Below, piece by piece: positions 17,190 to 27,163 of a stretch of 64,000 nt of DNA. The stretch comes from Flavobacterium laiguense. Lineage in GTDB: Bacteria > Bacteroidota > Bacteroidia > Flavobacteriales > Flavobacteriaceae. Numbering within the stretch: position 1 is the first letter of the stretch; each line of letters starts with the position of its first letter. Under the pieces are notes generated by a model. The model saw nothing but the letters and a program-made list of their open reading frames with translations, was not told the origin of the DNA and did no database searches. The stretch covers positions 496,001 through 560,000 of the forward strand of contig NZ_QCZH01000001.1 in assembly GCF_003097655.1 (NCBI RefSeq), read 5' to 3'. Position numbers and translations under genes: made by a program.

Positions 17190-18179
17190 ATGAAAAAAAT
17201 AGTTGCAATCGGAATCCTTTTTGCTTTGCCAATAGTGATTTTTAATTCTTGTAATTCATCTTCGGCTAATACGATGGCAAAAGAAGTTGCGGAAGAAGAG
17301 TCTTATATCACCATTGATACTTCAAAAATCCCAAATGATAAGTTTGGCGAATCGGTGCGTTACGGAAGAGAATTGATGCTAAGAACGTCTTATTATATTG
17401 GACCAGAAGGAATTAATGGAAAATATTTGGGCAATAAAATGAATTGTACCAATTGCCATCAAGATGCGGGAACCAAACCATATTCCTTCAATTTAATGTC
17501 ATCACACGACAATTACCCACAATATCGTGGTAGAGAAGATAAAGTTCTTACTCTTGCCGAAAGGGTAAACAATTGCATCATGCGTCCTCATTCTGGTAAA
17601 CCATTGCCATTAGACAGTGATGAAATGGTAGCTTTCTTGTCTTATTTTAAATGGATTAGCAAGTTTGTACCCAAAGACAGTTTATTTAAAGGATCCAAAA
17701 ACTTTAAAATTGAATTTCCAGATGTAGCGGCAAGTCCTGAGAGAGGAAAAGCACTTTATGCCGAAAATTGTGTTCGTTGTCACGGAAATGACGGGCAAGG
17801 AATATTCAATGCCGATAAATCTGGTTATGTATATCCACCTTTATGGGGTAAATATGCCTACCAACCCGGTTCGAGTATGCATAGAGTTATCAAACAAGCG
17901 CAATGGTTAAAAGGAAATATGCCTTTTGATAAAGTATCCGTTGGCAAACCGTATTTGACCGATGCACAAGCACTCGACATTGCGGCTTATGTTAATGATG
18001 ACTCCGTTCATTCTAGAACAAATCCTAAAACACTGGACTATCCAGATCCAAAGGCAAAAGCTATAGATTATGCCCATGCTCCTTTTAGTGATCCTTTTAC
18101 CGAAAAACAACATAGATTAGGGCCTTTTAAACCCATTATTGAATATTGGAAAAAACAAGGTTGGGAAGCTATTTATTAA
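17190..18179 (+). CDS. dihaem cytochrome c, thiosulfate dehydrogenase (TsdA)-like
   Basis: A 329-residue periplasmic lipoprotein (Cys21 in FNSC). Two haem sites are present: CTNCH at residues 86-90 and CVRCH at 194-198. The first domain carries the TsdA hallmark pattern: RYGRELMLRTSYYIGPEG, HQDAGTKPY, YPQYRGREDKVLTLAERVNNC and GKPLPLDSDEM. Cys129 in NNCIM sits where TsdA enzymes have the cysteine that ligates the active-site haem. TsdA oxidises thiosulfate to tetrathionate or does the reverse. A related dihaem electron carrier with another sulfur substrate is equally possible. It is placed between the sulfotransferase-like gene and a putative glycoside hydrolase, co-directional, suggesting the operon handles sulfur or electrons along with glycans. 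Confidence 0.72.
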   Translation: MKKIVAIGILFALPIVIFNSCNSSSANTMAKEVAEEESYITIDTSKIPNDKFGESVRYGRELMLRTSYYIGPEGINGKYLGNKMNCTNCHQDAGTKPYSFNLMSSHDNYPQYRGREDKVLTLAERVNNCIMRPHSGKPLPLDSDEMVAFLSYFKWISKFVPKDSLFKGSKNFKIEFPDVAASPERGKALYAENCVRCHGNDGQGIFNADKSGYVYPPLWGKYAYQPGSSMHRVIKQAQWLKGNMPFDKVSVGKPYLTDAQALDIAAYVNDDSVHSRTNPKTLDYPDPKAKAIDYAHAPFSDPFTEKQHRLGPFKPIIEYWKKQGWEAIY

Positions 18180-18233
18180 AGTTTTATACAACAATCTATT
18201 ACTATTCTACATACCCTTTTGAAAAACAGAATC

Positions 18234-21200
18234 ATGCAAAACAACTCAAAACCGAGATTTTTTATAAGTAGCTTATTTGCTCTTTGTCTTTTTATAACAA
18301 CTGGTGCTTTACGTGCACAAGAGCTAAAGTACACCGACGGAAACAACAGTTGGAATCCAGATTTACTGGGAAATCATCGTGCGATAGTACAGTTTTCCGG
18401 TAGCGGAACGGTTGCCAAAACCACGATCGAATGGAGAAGAAGAGACGAAAATCCAGATCAAAAACGCATCATAGTACAGGATGCCAAAACGGGCAAAGAC
18501 ATTCTAAATGTGATTTCTGAGAATGTAAATCGGGAATCGGGTACTGTTTTTTTTGAACCGGTTTCGGGTAAAGGAACCTACTATGTGTATTATTTGCCAT
18601 ACATAGACGAAGGACTTGGTGTCTACTACCCAAAAGGGGTTTACGCTAAACCGCAAAACACTGCCGATGCGGCCTGGTTGTCGAAAGTAAAAACCGATTT
18701 AAAAGCGAATTGTAGCGTTTCAGAAATCCAAAGTGTCAACGATTTCAATAGTTTTTATCCTATGGAAGTGATTGCTACAGCTGCCGAAACACAAAATGTA
18801 ATGGCACAAAATAAAGGAAAAGCATTCTTGGTTTTCCCGGAAGATCGACTGAATTCTATCCGAATGCAAAAAGATTTACCAAAGCGTTGGATTGACAAGG
18901 GAGTTCAAAATACGTTCACAGATACAGCATTAAGAGGAGAATATTTGGCTTTTCAGTTGGGTGTTTATGCTTTACAAGATTTAAACAATGTAAAAGTTAC
19001 TTTTTCGGATTTAAAAAATGCAGCAGGAAAAACAATTGCAGCAAAAAACATAAGTTGTATCAATACCGATGGGGTAAAATATGACGGTACTGTTTTTTCG
19101 AATACGGTAAATGTATTAAAAGGCAAAGTACAAGCCTTGTGGTGCGGAATTGATGTTCCAGAAAGCACCCAGGCTGGAGATTATGTTGGTGAAGTTTTGG
19201 TTACTTCGGGAGGTGCCACCCAAGCGGTTACTCTTCATTTAGTGGTGAATGAAGGTGTAACTCACAATGGTGGCATCGACCAACCCGAAAAAATGGCCCG
19301 ATTAAAATGGTTGAATTCTACAATGGCACAAGAAAACACGGTGATTGCACCCTATACGCCATTAGAAGTAAAAGAAACGGAGATTTCATTATTGGGAAGA
19401 AAAGTGCTTTTGAGCAAAAACGGATTACCGACTCAGATTCAAACTTTTTTCACACCCGAAATGACTTCAATTGGCACCAAAGCCAATGATATATTAGCAG
19501 CTCCTGCACAATTCCATGTATTGGATAATGCCGGAAAAGAAATTAATAATTGGAAAAACACCAGTTTTAAATTCACCAAAAAAGAAGCCGGAACCGTATC
19601 ATGGGAAAGTACCAATACCGCTACTGGCGTTGACATGCAGGTAAACGGAACCCTTGAATTTGATGGTTTTTTATCGTACACCGTTAAAATTACGGCACTT
19701 GAAGATGTTACTTTCAATGATATCAATTTTCAAATGCCTTTGCAGCCTACTTCTGCTAAATATCTGATGGGATTAGGTCAAAAAGGAGGTGAACGTCCTG
19801 AATCAATTAAATGGAAATGGGATGTAGCCAATAAAAATCAAGATGGTGCCTGGATTGGGAACGTGAATTCGGGATTGCAATTTTCGTTTAGAGATGAAAA
19901 ATACAGCCGACCTTTAAACACTAATTTCTATTTACAAAAACCATTGCTCTTGCCAGCTTCTTGGGGGAATGGAAACAAAGGGGGAATTGATATTCTTCCC
20001 AACGGAAAAACAGTTTTGGTAAATGCCTACAGTGGAAACCGAAGCATGAAAAAAGGAGATGTCTTGCATTATAATTTCAATTTATTGATTACCCCCTTCC
20101 ACCCTATCAACACCGATTTTCAGTGGGACAGCAAATTTTATCACAAGTATAATAACTTGGATACCATTGCAAAAACAGGAGCTACAATAGTGAATATTCA
20201 TCATGCAACGCCTATAAATCCATATATCAATTATCCTTTTATCGAACATGATAAGATGAAAAGTTATATCGATGAAGCACATAGCAAAGGGCTAAAAGTA
20301 AAAATTTACAATACCATAAGAGAGCTTTCGAATAAAGCCCCTGAAACATTTGCTTTGCGAAGTCTGGGTCATGAAATTTATTCTCCGGGAAAAGGCGGAG
20401 GGTTTAGTTGGTTGCAAGAACATGTAGGAGACGATTATATTGCCGCATGGTTTGTTCCCGAAATTAAAGATGCGGCAATAGTAAACAGTGGAATGAACCG
20501 TTGGCACAATTATTATGTGGAAGGAATGAATTGGTTAACTCAAAACGTAGGTGTCGATGGTGTTTACCTTGATGATGTAGCTTTTGATAGAGTAACCATG
20601 AAACGTATCAAAAGAGTATTGACACAAAATGGTCATCCTGGAATATTAGATTTACACAGTGCCAATCAGTACAATAAAAGCGATGGGTTTAATAACAGTG
20701 CAAATTTATACATGGAACATTTTCCATATTTGAATAAACTATGGTTTGGGGAATATTTTGACTATGAGAAAAACCAACCCGACTTTTTCTTGACTGAAGT
20801 AAGCGGAATCCCTTTCGGATTGATGGGCGAAATGCTACAAGATGGTGGTAACGCATGGCGTGGTATGATTTACGGTATGACCAACAGAATGCCTTGGAGT
20901 GATAATGCCGATCCGCGTCCAATCTGGAAATTATGGAATGATTTCGGGATCAAAGGATCAGAAATGATTGGATATTGGAGTGAAAATTGTCCTGTGAAAA
21001 CAAGCAATGCCAAGGTATTAGCAACGGTTTATAAAAAGAATGGCACGGCAATGATATCTATCGCAAGTTGGGCTGATGAGGATGTAAAAGTAAAACTGAA
21101 TATAGACTGGAAAAAACTGGGAATTGATCCTGCTAAGGCTACAATAACAATCCCTGAAATTAAGAATTTTCAGTCAGCACAGCAATTTTCTGTTAATGCG

Positions 21201-21248
21201 GAACTACCGGTTGCCAAAGGAAAGGGATGGTTGTTAATCATCAAATAA
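18234..21248 (+). CDS. exported DUF6067-type putative glycoside hydrolase
   Basis: A 1004-residue exported protein (signal peptide FALCLFITTGALRAQ). ATG 18234 is chosen over an in-frame TTG at 18219. The N-terminal 300 residues form beta-sandwich-like domains; the C-terminal half reads as a TIM barrel, with VNIHHATPINPYINYPF, KIYNTIRELSNKAPE and GVDGVYLDDVAFDR (around residues 773-786), where paired aspartates in YLDD look like a catalytic or substrate-binding site of retaining alpha-glycosidase clans. A short beta domain closes the protein. I recognise it as close to DUF6067/DUF4091-type proteins often annotated only as glycoside hydrolase domain-containing. The substrate is unknown, but amino-sugar glycans are suggested by the regulon. 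It is the only obvious glycosidase candidate in the susC operon. Confidence 0.62.
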   Translation: MQNNSKPRFFISSLFALCLFITTGALRAQELKYTDGNNSWNPDLLGNHRAIVQFSGSGTVAKTTIEWRRRDENPDQKRIIVQDAKTGKDILNVISENVNRESGTVFFEPVSGKGTYYVYYLPYIDEGLGVYYPKGVYAKPQNTADAAWLSKVKTDLKANCSVSEIQSVNDFNSFYPMEVIATAAETQNVMAQNKGKAFLVFPEDRLNSIRMQKDLPKRWIDKGVQNTFTDTALRGEYLAFQLGVYALQDLNNVKVTFSDLKNAAGKTIAAKNISCINTDGVKYDGTVFSNTVNVLKGKVQALWCGIDVPESTQAGDYVGEVLVTSGGATQAVTLHLVVNEGVTHNGGIDQPEKMARLKWLNSTMAQENTVIAPYTPLEVKETEISLLGRKVLLSKNGLPTQIQTFFTPEMTSIGTKANDILAAPAQFHVLDNAGKEINNWKNTSFKFTKKEAGTVSWESTNTATGVDMQVNGTLEFDGFLSYTVKITALEDVTFNDINFQMPLQPTSAKYLMGLGQKGGERPESIKWKWDVANKNQDGAWIGNVNSGLQFSFRDEKYSRPLNTNFYLQKPLLLPASWGNGNKGGIDILPNGKTVLVNAYSGNRSMKKGDVLHYNFNLLITPFHPINTDFQWDSKFYHKYNNLDTIAKTGATIVNIHHATPINPYINYPFIEHDKMKSYIDEAHSKGLKVKIYNTIRELSNKAPETFALRSLGHEIYSPGKGGGFSWLQEHVGDDYIAAWFVPEIKDAAIVNSGMNRWHNYYVEGMNWLTQNVGVDGVYLDDVAFDRVTMKRIKRVLTQNGHPGILDLHSANQYNKSDGFNNSANLYMEHFPYLNKLWFGEYFDYEKNQPDFFLTEVSGIPFGLMGEMLQDGGNAWRGMIYGMTNRMPWSDNADPRPIWKLWNDFGIKGSEMIGYWSENCPVKTSNAKVLATVYKKNGTAMISIASWADEDVKVKLNIDWKKLGIDPAKATITIPEIKNFQSAQQFSVNAELPVAKGKGWLLIIK

Positions 21249-21353
21249 TAGATCAATCTATCTCATACAATGAAATCGCCATGATTCCAAATTACAAACT
21301 TAAATCGAGAATGGCGATACCATATTCCTTTGAAAAACAAATATTATCTACAT

Positions 21354-23942
21354 ATGAAAAATAGACTAGCATTATTTGTTTTGCTTATAGGGGCAATATG
21401 CCCATCCATTGCCCAGAATAAAAACTGGAAACCGTTGGGGCCGTTCAGTATTCATAAAACAGTTGGTTCAGTAGAAGCTCCCGGACTTGGCGTAATGCGA
21501 AGTCTGGATGTGTCCATGAATAATCCAAACATGATTATAATGGGAGGCATGAGCAGTGGTATATGGCGTACTACCGATAAAGGGGAAACCTGGAAAAATG
21601 TAATATTAGATTTGCCGGTAGAGAACGTGAAAAAAATTCAAATTGCTCACTCGAATAACAAGATAGTATATGCTGCCACTACGGTTGGGATTCTAAAATC
21701 GTTGGATAACGGGGTTTCATGGAAGTTTACCAATCTAAACATGCTCGATGAGCTTAATGCTAAAGGTAAAGCGCAATGGAGCGATGACACTACATTACTT
21801 TCTGTATCTCCAACAAATCCAAATGTGGTAATCGCTTCCAATACGGATACGGTTTATAAAACAACCGACGGAGGTGTAAGTTGGAAACCCATATTGGAGG
21901 GATTTGGCGCACAGTTCATAGAATTTCATCCTACGAATGAAAACATAGTTTATTTAGGGGGATCTTACAGAAAAAGCAAGCAGTTGTTTTTTGTCTATCG
22001 CTCTACAAATAGTGGAGAAAGTTTTGAGGAAATAACTAAGGGTATGCCAGACAAGAACAAACTTGTTCGTTTGCATGATATTACAGCGGCAGTTTCGCCG
22101 GCTGCCCCAGATAAATTATACCTTACCATTTTTGGAGAGGCTGCTGTAAAAACGACTGTTAAGCAGGAATTAAAAAATCAAATGGTGGGGACATTTATCG
22201 AAAGTGTTGATGCGGGCCAGAGTTTTCAGCTAGTGCCACAAGCCAATAATTATCGCTATATAGACGAGTATTATTCTTTATTTCATCCCTATAGTGAAGA
22301 TGAAAACAAGAATGAGTATGATTTCGATATGAAGGATAATTCATTTTGGTCTGCTTCTTTTCAACAGGTGGGTTGGGCGACTTCATTTGCCATATCTCCT
22401 ACTGATGCCAATATCATGGTAATGGCAGCATCGGGAAATATTATAAGTAATGATACTGGTAGAACATGGAATGTATTGCGCAAACAAGGCACTTATGCCA
22501 TTCATGGAGATATGCAATGTGCTAAAATCGTAGGCGATGACATCTGGTTGGCCAACGATGGAGGATTGCAATATGTGAATATGAAAACAAGGCTGCATCA
22601 TCGAGTAGAAGGTTTTAGCGGACAGGATTTATGGGGCTTTAGCACTTCTTTTAAGTCGGATGTTATGGCGGTTGGGGTTGATCATAGCGGTACTATGGTT
22701 TACAATGAAAAACTGTACGGAAAAGATTGGTATCACTATGGTGGTGGCGATGCGATGAGTGCAACGATGAACCCTTTTAATGACAGGTTTTTATATGCCA
22801 CACCCTATACCCATTATATAATAAAGTTACCCGCAACTTTAAGGGACGAGCCTGTTTCTAAAAAATCGCCGGTAAGTTTTGGATACATCCCTAATAGGAA
22901 TATTGAATTTCATCCTAATCTGTTTTATACCAGTTATTCTATTAATGAAAACAGTGATCATAGCAAGATTAAAAATTGCTCAGTTATTAAAACAGAAGAC
23001 AATTTCAAAACGTTGGATACCTTGAAAACCTTCCCAGAGAATTTTTATATCCGAAGGTTGAGGGTTAGTTTTTCAAATCCCGATTTTATGTATGTGTTGG
23101 TGGGAAACAAGAGGAGTATGCATCCTGATGAGGTTTGGATGACGGCCGACGGAGGTAAAAATTGGAGTAAGATCACTCCCGACAATGCAGTCGCCAAAAA
23201 AAATGGATTTCCTGATATTGCAATTAGTGATGAAGATCCCCATAAAATATACTTAGGTGTAGGTGGTTTTCAAAATGAAGTGAAAATATTGGCCTCAAAA
23301 GATGCTGGTAAAAGCTGGACAGATGACCACTCTGCGGATTTGCCTAAAAATGAAATTCAAACAATGGCTTACCAACGCGGCACTAATGAAGGTGTTTATT
23401 TGGGCTGTTATCCAGGGTTGTTTTATAAAAGTAGCAATACAGGTACATGGAAAACAGTTGGGGAACATTTGCCATACACCCCAATCAATTTTATTTCTTT
23501 AAATTATGATAAGGAAAAAATAAGGGTGGGAACTTATCGCGGTATTTGGGAACACGATCTGTATGAAACTACTGCTCCCAAAGCCAATATTGCGCTTTCG
23601 AAAAGAACATTGGGCGTAGAAGGCACCGATTCGGACGAAGAAGATTCCGACCAGATGAAAGTATATTTTTATGATAATTCGGTAATCAAAGGGAAAGGAG
23701 CAAAATTTAATTGGGAATTCCCCGGAGCGATTCCTGCAACATCCGATGAGGAAAATCCAATTGTGAATTATTCGGCTTGTAAGCCTGGTATGTACTCCGT
23801 TAAATTAACAGTAACTGATGCAAAAGGAAGAAAAAGTGATTTTGAATTGAAGAATTATATTGAGGTAAAGAATAATTACCCATGGAATTTGAGAGAGAAG
23901 AAGTTAGAAATGGAAGAACATGAGGATGAGGATGACGAATAA
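21354..23942 (+). CDS. exported sortilin/BNR-repeat propeller protein with PKD-like domain
   Basis: An 862-residue exported protein (signal FVLLIGAICPSIAQ). ATG 21354 is chosen; the TTG at 21330 is eight codons upstream. The body is a ten-bladed-type VPS10/sialidase-like propeller with about nine BNR/Asp-box motifs, such as RTTDKGETWKN, KSLDNGVSWK, KTTDGGVSWK, MTADGGKNWS and ASKDAGKSW. A PKD-like domain follows (about 775-845: GAKFNWEFPGAIPA to YSVKLTVTDAKG), and the protein ends in a very acidic tail (EEHEDEDDE). GH74 xyloglucanases share this fold, but I see no assured catalytic pair, so a binding or glycoprotein-recognition role is just as likely. It is part of the susC operon, 105 bases after the DUF6067 gene. 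Confidence 0.65.
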   Translation: MKNRLALFVLLIGAICPSIAQNKNWKPLGPFSIHKTVGSVEAPGLGVMRSLDVSMNNPNMIIMGGMSSGIWRTTDKGETWKNVILDLPVENVKKIQIAHSNNKIVYAATTVGILKSLDNGVSWKFTNLNMLDELNAKGKAQWSDDTTLLSVSPTNPNVVIASNTDTVYKTTDGGVSWKPILEGFGAQFIEFHPTNENIVYLGGSYRKSKQLFFVYRSTNSGESFEEITKGMPDKNKLVRLHDITAAVSPAAPDKLYLTIFGEAAVKTTVKQELKNQMVGTFIESVDAGQSFQLVPQANNYRYIDEYYSLFHPYSEDENKNEYDFDMKDNSFWSASFQQVGWATSFAISPTDANIMVMAASGNIISNDTGRTWNVLRKQGTYAIHGDMQCAKIVGDDIWLANDGGLQYVNMKTRLHHRVEGFSGQDLWGFSTSFKSDVMAVGVDHSGTMVYNEKLYGKDWYHYGGGDAMSATMNPFNDRFLYATPYTHYIIKLPATLRDEPVSKKSPVSFGYIPNRNIEFHPNLFYTSYSINENSDHSKIKNCSVIKTEDNFKTLDTLKTFPENFYIRRLRVSFSNPDFMYVLVGNKRSMHPDEVWMTADGGKNWSKITPDNAVAKKNGFPDIAISDEDPHKIYLGVGGFQNEVKILASKDAGKSWTDDHSADLPKNEIQTMAYQRGTNEGVYLGCYPGLFYKSSNTGTWKTVGEHLPYTPINFISLNYDKEKIRVGTYRGIWEHDLYETTAPKANIALSKRTLGVEGTDSDEEDSDQMKVYFYDNSVIKGKGAKFNWEFPGAIPATSDEENPIVNYSACKPGMYSVKLTVTDAKGRKSDFELKNYIEVKNNYPWNLREKKLEMEEHEDEDDE

Positions 23943-23997
23943 CGTTTGATCGCAAAGAAGAATAAAAATATAATGACTCCACGTAATTTAAAATATC

Positions 23998-26900
23998 ATG
24001 AACAAATTTTTTTTAACCCTTTTAATAAGTTTTGGTTTCTCTTGTATTGCCCAGCAAAATACTGTTGTAAGGGAATATAAAAAAGTTTTTACGACCTATC
24101 CTTTTTCTGATCCGGATCCCATTCCGAAGCCGGACTCAAAAATCTATCCTTATTACCGATTTGATGGTTTTACAGACAAACCCATACAAAAGGAATGGAA
24201 AGTGGTCGAACTGGAGAACGATTACATTAAACTGACAATTTTGCCTGAGGTGGGCGGTAAGGTTTGGTCTGCGATTGAGAAATCAACCGGAAAGGATTTT
24301 ATTTACAACAATCATGTGATTAAATTTCGTGATATAGCCATGCGAGGTCCTTGGACCAGTGGTGGTGTGGAAGGGAATTATGGAATTATAGGGCATACGC
24401 CCAATTGTGCCACGCCAGTAGATTATATAACCATTACCAGAGAAGATGGTAGTGTGAGTTGTGTCATTGGAGTATTGGATTTACTTACCCCAACCTCTTG
24501 GAAATTAGACATCAATTTGCCAAAGGACAAGGCGTATTTTACCACCAATTCATTTTGGTTTAATGCCACCGCATTCGAGCAACCGTATTATACCTGGATG
24601 AATACTGGGATTAAAGCAGCCGGGAATTTGCAATTTATATATCCTGGCAAAAATTACCTTGGTCACGATGGCGAGTATAATTCTTGGCCCATCAACAAGG
24701 AAAACGGAAAGGACCTTTCTTTTTACAACAACAACAATTTTGGGGGTTATAAATCATACCATGTGTTTGGTAAATACACTGATTTTTTTGGAGGATACTG
24801 GCATGACGAAGATTTTGGAATGGCTAGATATAGCAACCATGATGATAAACCCGGCAAAAAAATATGGATCTGGGGTTTGTCACAGCAAGGAATGATTTGG
24901 GAAAAATTACTAACGGATACTGACGGACAATATGTAGAAGTGCAAAGTGGCAGATTGTTCAACCAATCTGGCGAAAACAGTATGTACACACCTTTTAAAC
25001 ACCGCTCTTTTTCGCCGTATCAGTCGGATTCTTGGACAGAGTATTGGTTTCCGGTGAAGCAAACCAAGGGCTTCATAAAAGCGAATAATTATGGTTCCGT
25101 AAATGTAAAAAATGAGAACGGCTGGTTGAAAATTTATTTTTCGCCATTGCAAAAGTTGGATGAAAAACTGGTTGTATTTGACAATGGTAAAGTGGTGTAT
25201 TCTAAGGATATTTCCGTTAAGCCGATGGAACTATTCAAAGATTCTATTCAGGTTTCTGTTGATGAAAACAATTTAAAACTCGCAATTGGGGAGAATAAAC
25301 TGGTTTGGAATTCGGCACCGGAAGATGGGAACCTAAGTCGACCACTGGAAATCCCTAAAGATTTCGACAATAATTCTGTATATGGTTTATACCTGCAAGT
25401 GAAAAACTATATCAGTTTTAGGGATTATATAAAAGCGGCCGAAAAGCTAACTGCATGTTTGAAAAAAGATCCCAATTATGTACCTGCATTATCCGATATG
25501 GCCTCTTTGCAAATTCGTAAGTTTCAGTATGCTCAAGCAGTTGTTATGGCAAGCAAAGCTTTGGCAATTAACACCTATGATCCAGCTGCCAATTATTATT
25601 ATGCCGTGGCGAATCTGCATTTAGGAAATACTGCTGATGCAAAAGATGGTTTTGATATTGCCACTTCCAGTGTTGAATTCCGCTCTGCCGCTTATACAGA
25701 ATTGAGTACACTTTATTTTTGTGAAAATGAAATAGACAAAGCCATTGAGTATGCCGAGAAAAGTTTGTTGAATAATCAATACAATTTGGAAAGCTTGCAA
25801 TTGTTGGCAGTAATTTACCGTTTGCAAAACAATACTTCTAAAGCGACTGAAATACTAAATAAAATTTATGCAGTTGATCCTTTAAGCCATTTTGTTCGTT
25901 TTGAGAAATTTCTTTCGGAGGATTCCGAAGCCTCAAAACAACGTTTTACTTCACTGATACAAAACGAAATGCCACAACAAACATATCTAGAATTAGGAAT
26001 GTGGTATCAGCGATTAAATCGTAAGGAAGAAGTATTAAAAGCGTTTTCACTTGCCGTTCCCAATGCGGAACTAATGTATTGGAAAGCATTTCTGGAAAAC
26101 AAAGCAGTAGATTTGAGCCAGATTCAACCCGGAATCAGTTTTCCTTTCCGTGCCGAAACCGCTGATGTGTTGGAAAAATTGATTTCAACAAATGATCAAT
26201 GGCTATTGAAATACCATCTGGCCTTGATTGAGTGGAACCGCAATAATCTTGCAAAGGCAAAAGAGTTGTTCCAGCAATGTGGCACTAAACCCGCGGATCC
26301 AGCTTTTTATGCGGCAAGAGCAGCATTGATGAAAGATAATCCGGAATTAGCTTTGATTGATCTTCAACAAGCCATTAAACTGGATAAACAAGGATGGCGA
26401 TACTCTAAATTATTGGCAGAGCATTTTATAGTACAAAAACAATATGATAAGGCATTGGCTGTAGTAGAACCTTTTTACAAGGGACATAAAGATAATTACA
26501 TCATGGGTATGTTATATGCAAAAACACTCCTGCTTACCAAAAAATATGCGGATGCGGATACATTCTTAACTCAATTGCAAATTTTGCCTTTTGAAGGAGC
26601 TACCGCGGGTAGACAATTGTACCATGAGGCCAAACTAATGCAGGCGGTAACGGAAATGAAAAACAAGCAATACAAAAAAGCATTGCAGTTTATAGCAGAA
26701 GCAAAGTTATGGCCAACGAATTTAGGTGTGGGTAAACCGTATGAGGAAGATATTGATGAAAGGTTGGAGAATTGGTTGGATTATCAATGTTATACAAGTC
26801 TTGGTAATAATGAAAATGCAAAGCAATCATTGCAAAAAATCATTACTTTTAATCCGAAGATAGATAATACGGTAATGAATTTTTTACCGGCAAATCAACT

Positions 26901-27090
26901 CGTTTCGGCTTGGGCTATCGAAAAAACTTCTTCTGCGAAAAAAGCGGAAGAATGGCTACAGAATCAGGCTGATTTATATCCGACAAATAAAATCATTAAG
27001 TGGTGTTTACAAGTTTATACTAAAAAACAATCAAATAGTTTAACTGCGGATGAAAAAGACGGTGAAGTTCGAATTATTGAAAAACTTTAA
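23998..27090 (+). CDS. exported DUF5107 protein with C-terminal TPR repeats
   Basis: A 1030-residue exported protein (signal FFLTLLISFGFSCIAQ). The first part (about 55-380) is a beta-rich DUF5107 domain resembling the galactose-mutarotase superfold: LTILPEVGGKVWSAIEKSTGKD and MRGPWTSGGVEGNYGIIGHTP are characteristic, with HDEDFGMARYS further on. The second part (about 455-1000) consists of many TPR-like helical repeats (DYIKAAEKLTACLKKDPNYVPA, KAIEYAEKSL). Related mutarotase-fold domains act as lyases, epimerases or hydrolases on carbohydrates, and the TPR part may tether partners. No function is experimentally known to me for DUF5107. It lies in the susC operon between the propeller and peptidase genes. 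Confidence 0.7.
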   Translation: MNKFFLTLLISFGFSCIAQQNTVVREYKKVFTTYPFSDPDPIPKPDSKIYPYYRFDGFTDKPIQKEWKVVELENDYIKLTILPEVGGKVWSAIEKSTGKDFIYNNHVIKFRDIAMRGPWTSGGVEGNYGIIGHTPNCATPVDYITITREDGSVSCVIGVLDLLTPTSWKLDINLPKDKAYFTTNSFWFNATAFEQPYYTWMNTGIKAAGNLQFIYPGKNYLGHDGEYNSWPINKENGKDLSFYNNNNFGGYKSYHVFGKYTDFFGGYWHDEDFGMARYSNHDDKPGKKIWIWGLSQQGMIWEKLLTDTDGQYVEVQSGRLFNQSGENSMYTPFKHRSFSPYQSDSWTEYWFPVKQTKGFIKANNYGSVNVKNENGWLKIYFSPLQKLDEKLVVFDNGKVVYSKDISVKPMELFKDSIQVSVDENNLKLAIGENKLVWNSAPEDGNLSRPLEIPKDFDNNSVYGLYLQVKNYISFRDYIKAAEKLTACLKKDPNYVPALSDMASLQIRKFQYAQAVVMASKALAINTYDPAANYYYAVANLHLGNTADAKDGFDIATSSVEFRSAAYTELSTLYFCENEIDKAIEYAEKSLLNNQYNLESLQLLAVIYRLQNNTSKATEILNKIYAVDPLSHFVRFEKFLSEDSEASKQRFTSLIQNEMPQQTYLELGMWYQRLNRKEEVLKAFSLAVPNAELMYWKAFLENKAVDLSQIQPGISFPFRAETADVLEKLISTNDQWLLKYHLALIEWNRNNLAKAKELFQQCGTKPADPAFYAARAALMKDNPELALIDLQQAIKLDKQGWRYSKLLAEHFIVQKQYDKALAVVEPFYKGHKDNYIMGMLYAKTLLLTKKYADADTFLTQLQILPFEGATAGRQLYHEAKLMQAVTEMKNKQYKKALQFIAEAKLWPTNLGVGKPYEEDIDERLENWLDYQCYTSLGNNENAKQSLQKIITFNPKIDNTVMNFLPANQLVSAWAIEKTSSAKKAEEWLQNQADLYPTNKIIKWCLQVYTKKQSNSLTADEKDGEVRIIEKL

Positions 27091-27163
27091 AAAACAAGTG
27101 TTGGAGCCGCAGAATAATTAACTGTAATTCTATCAAAATAATCATCATTATAAATCAAATAAA

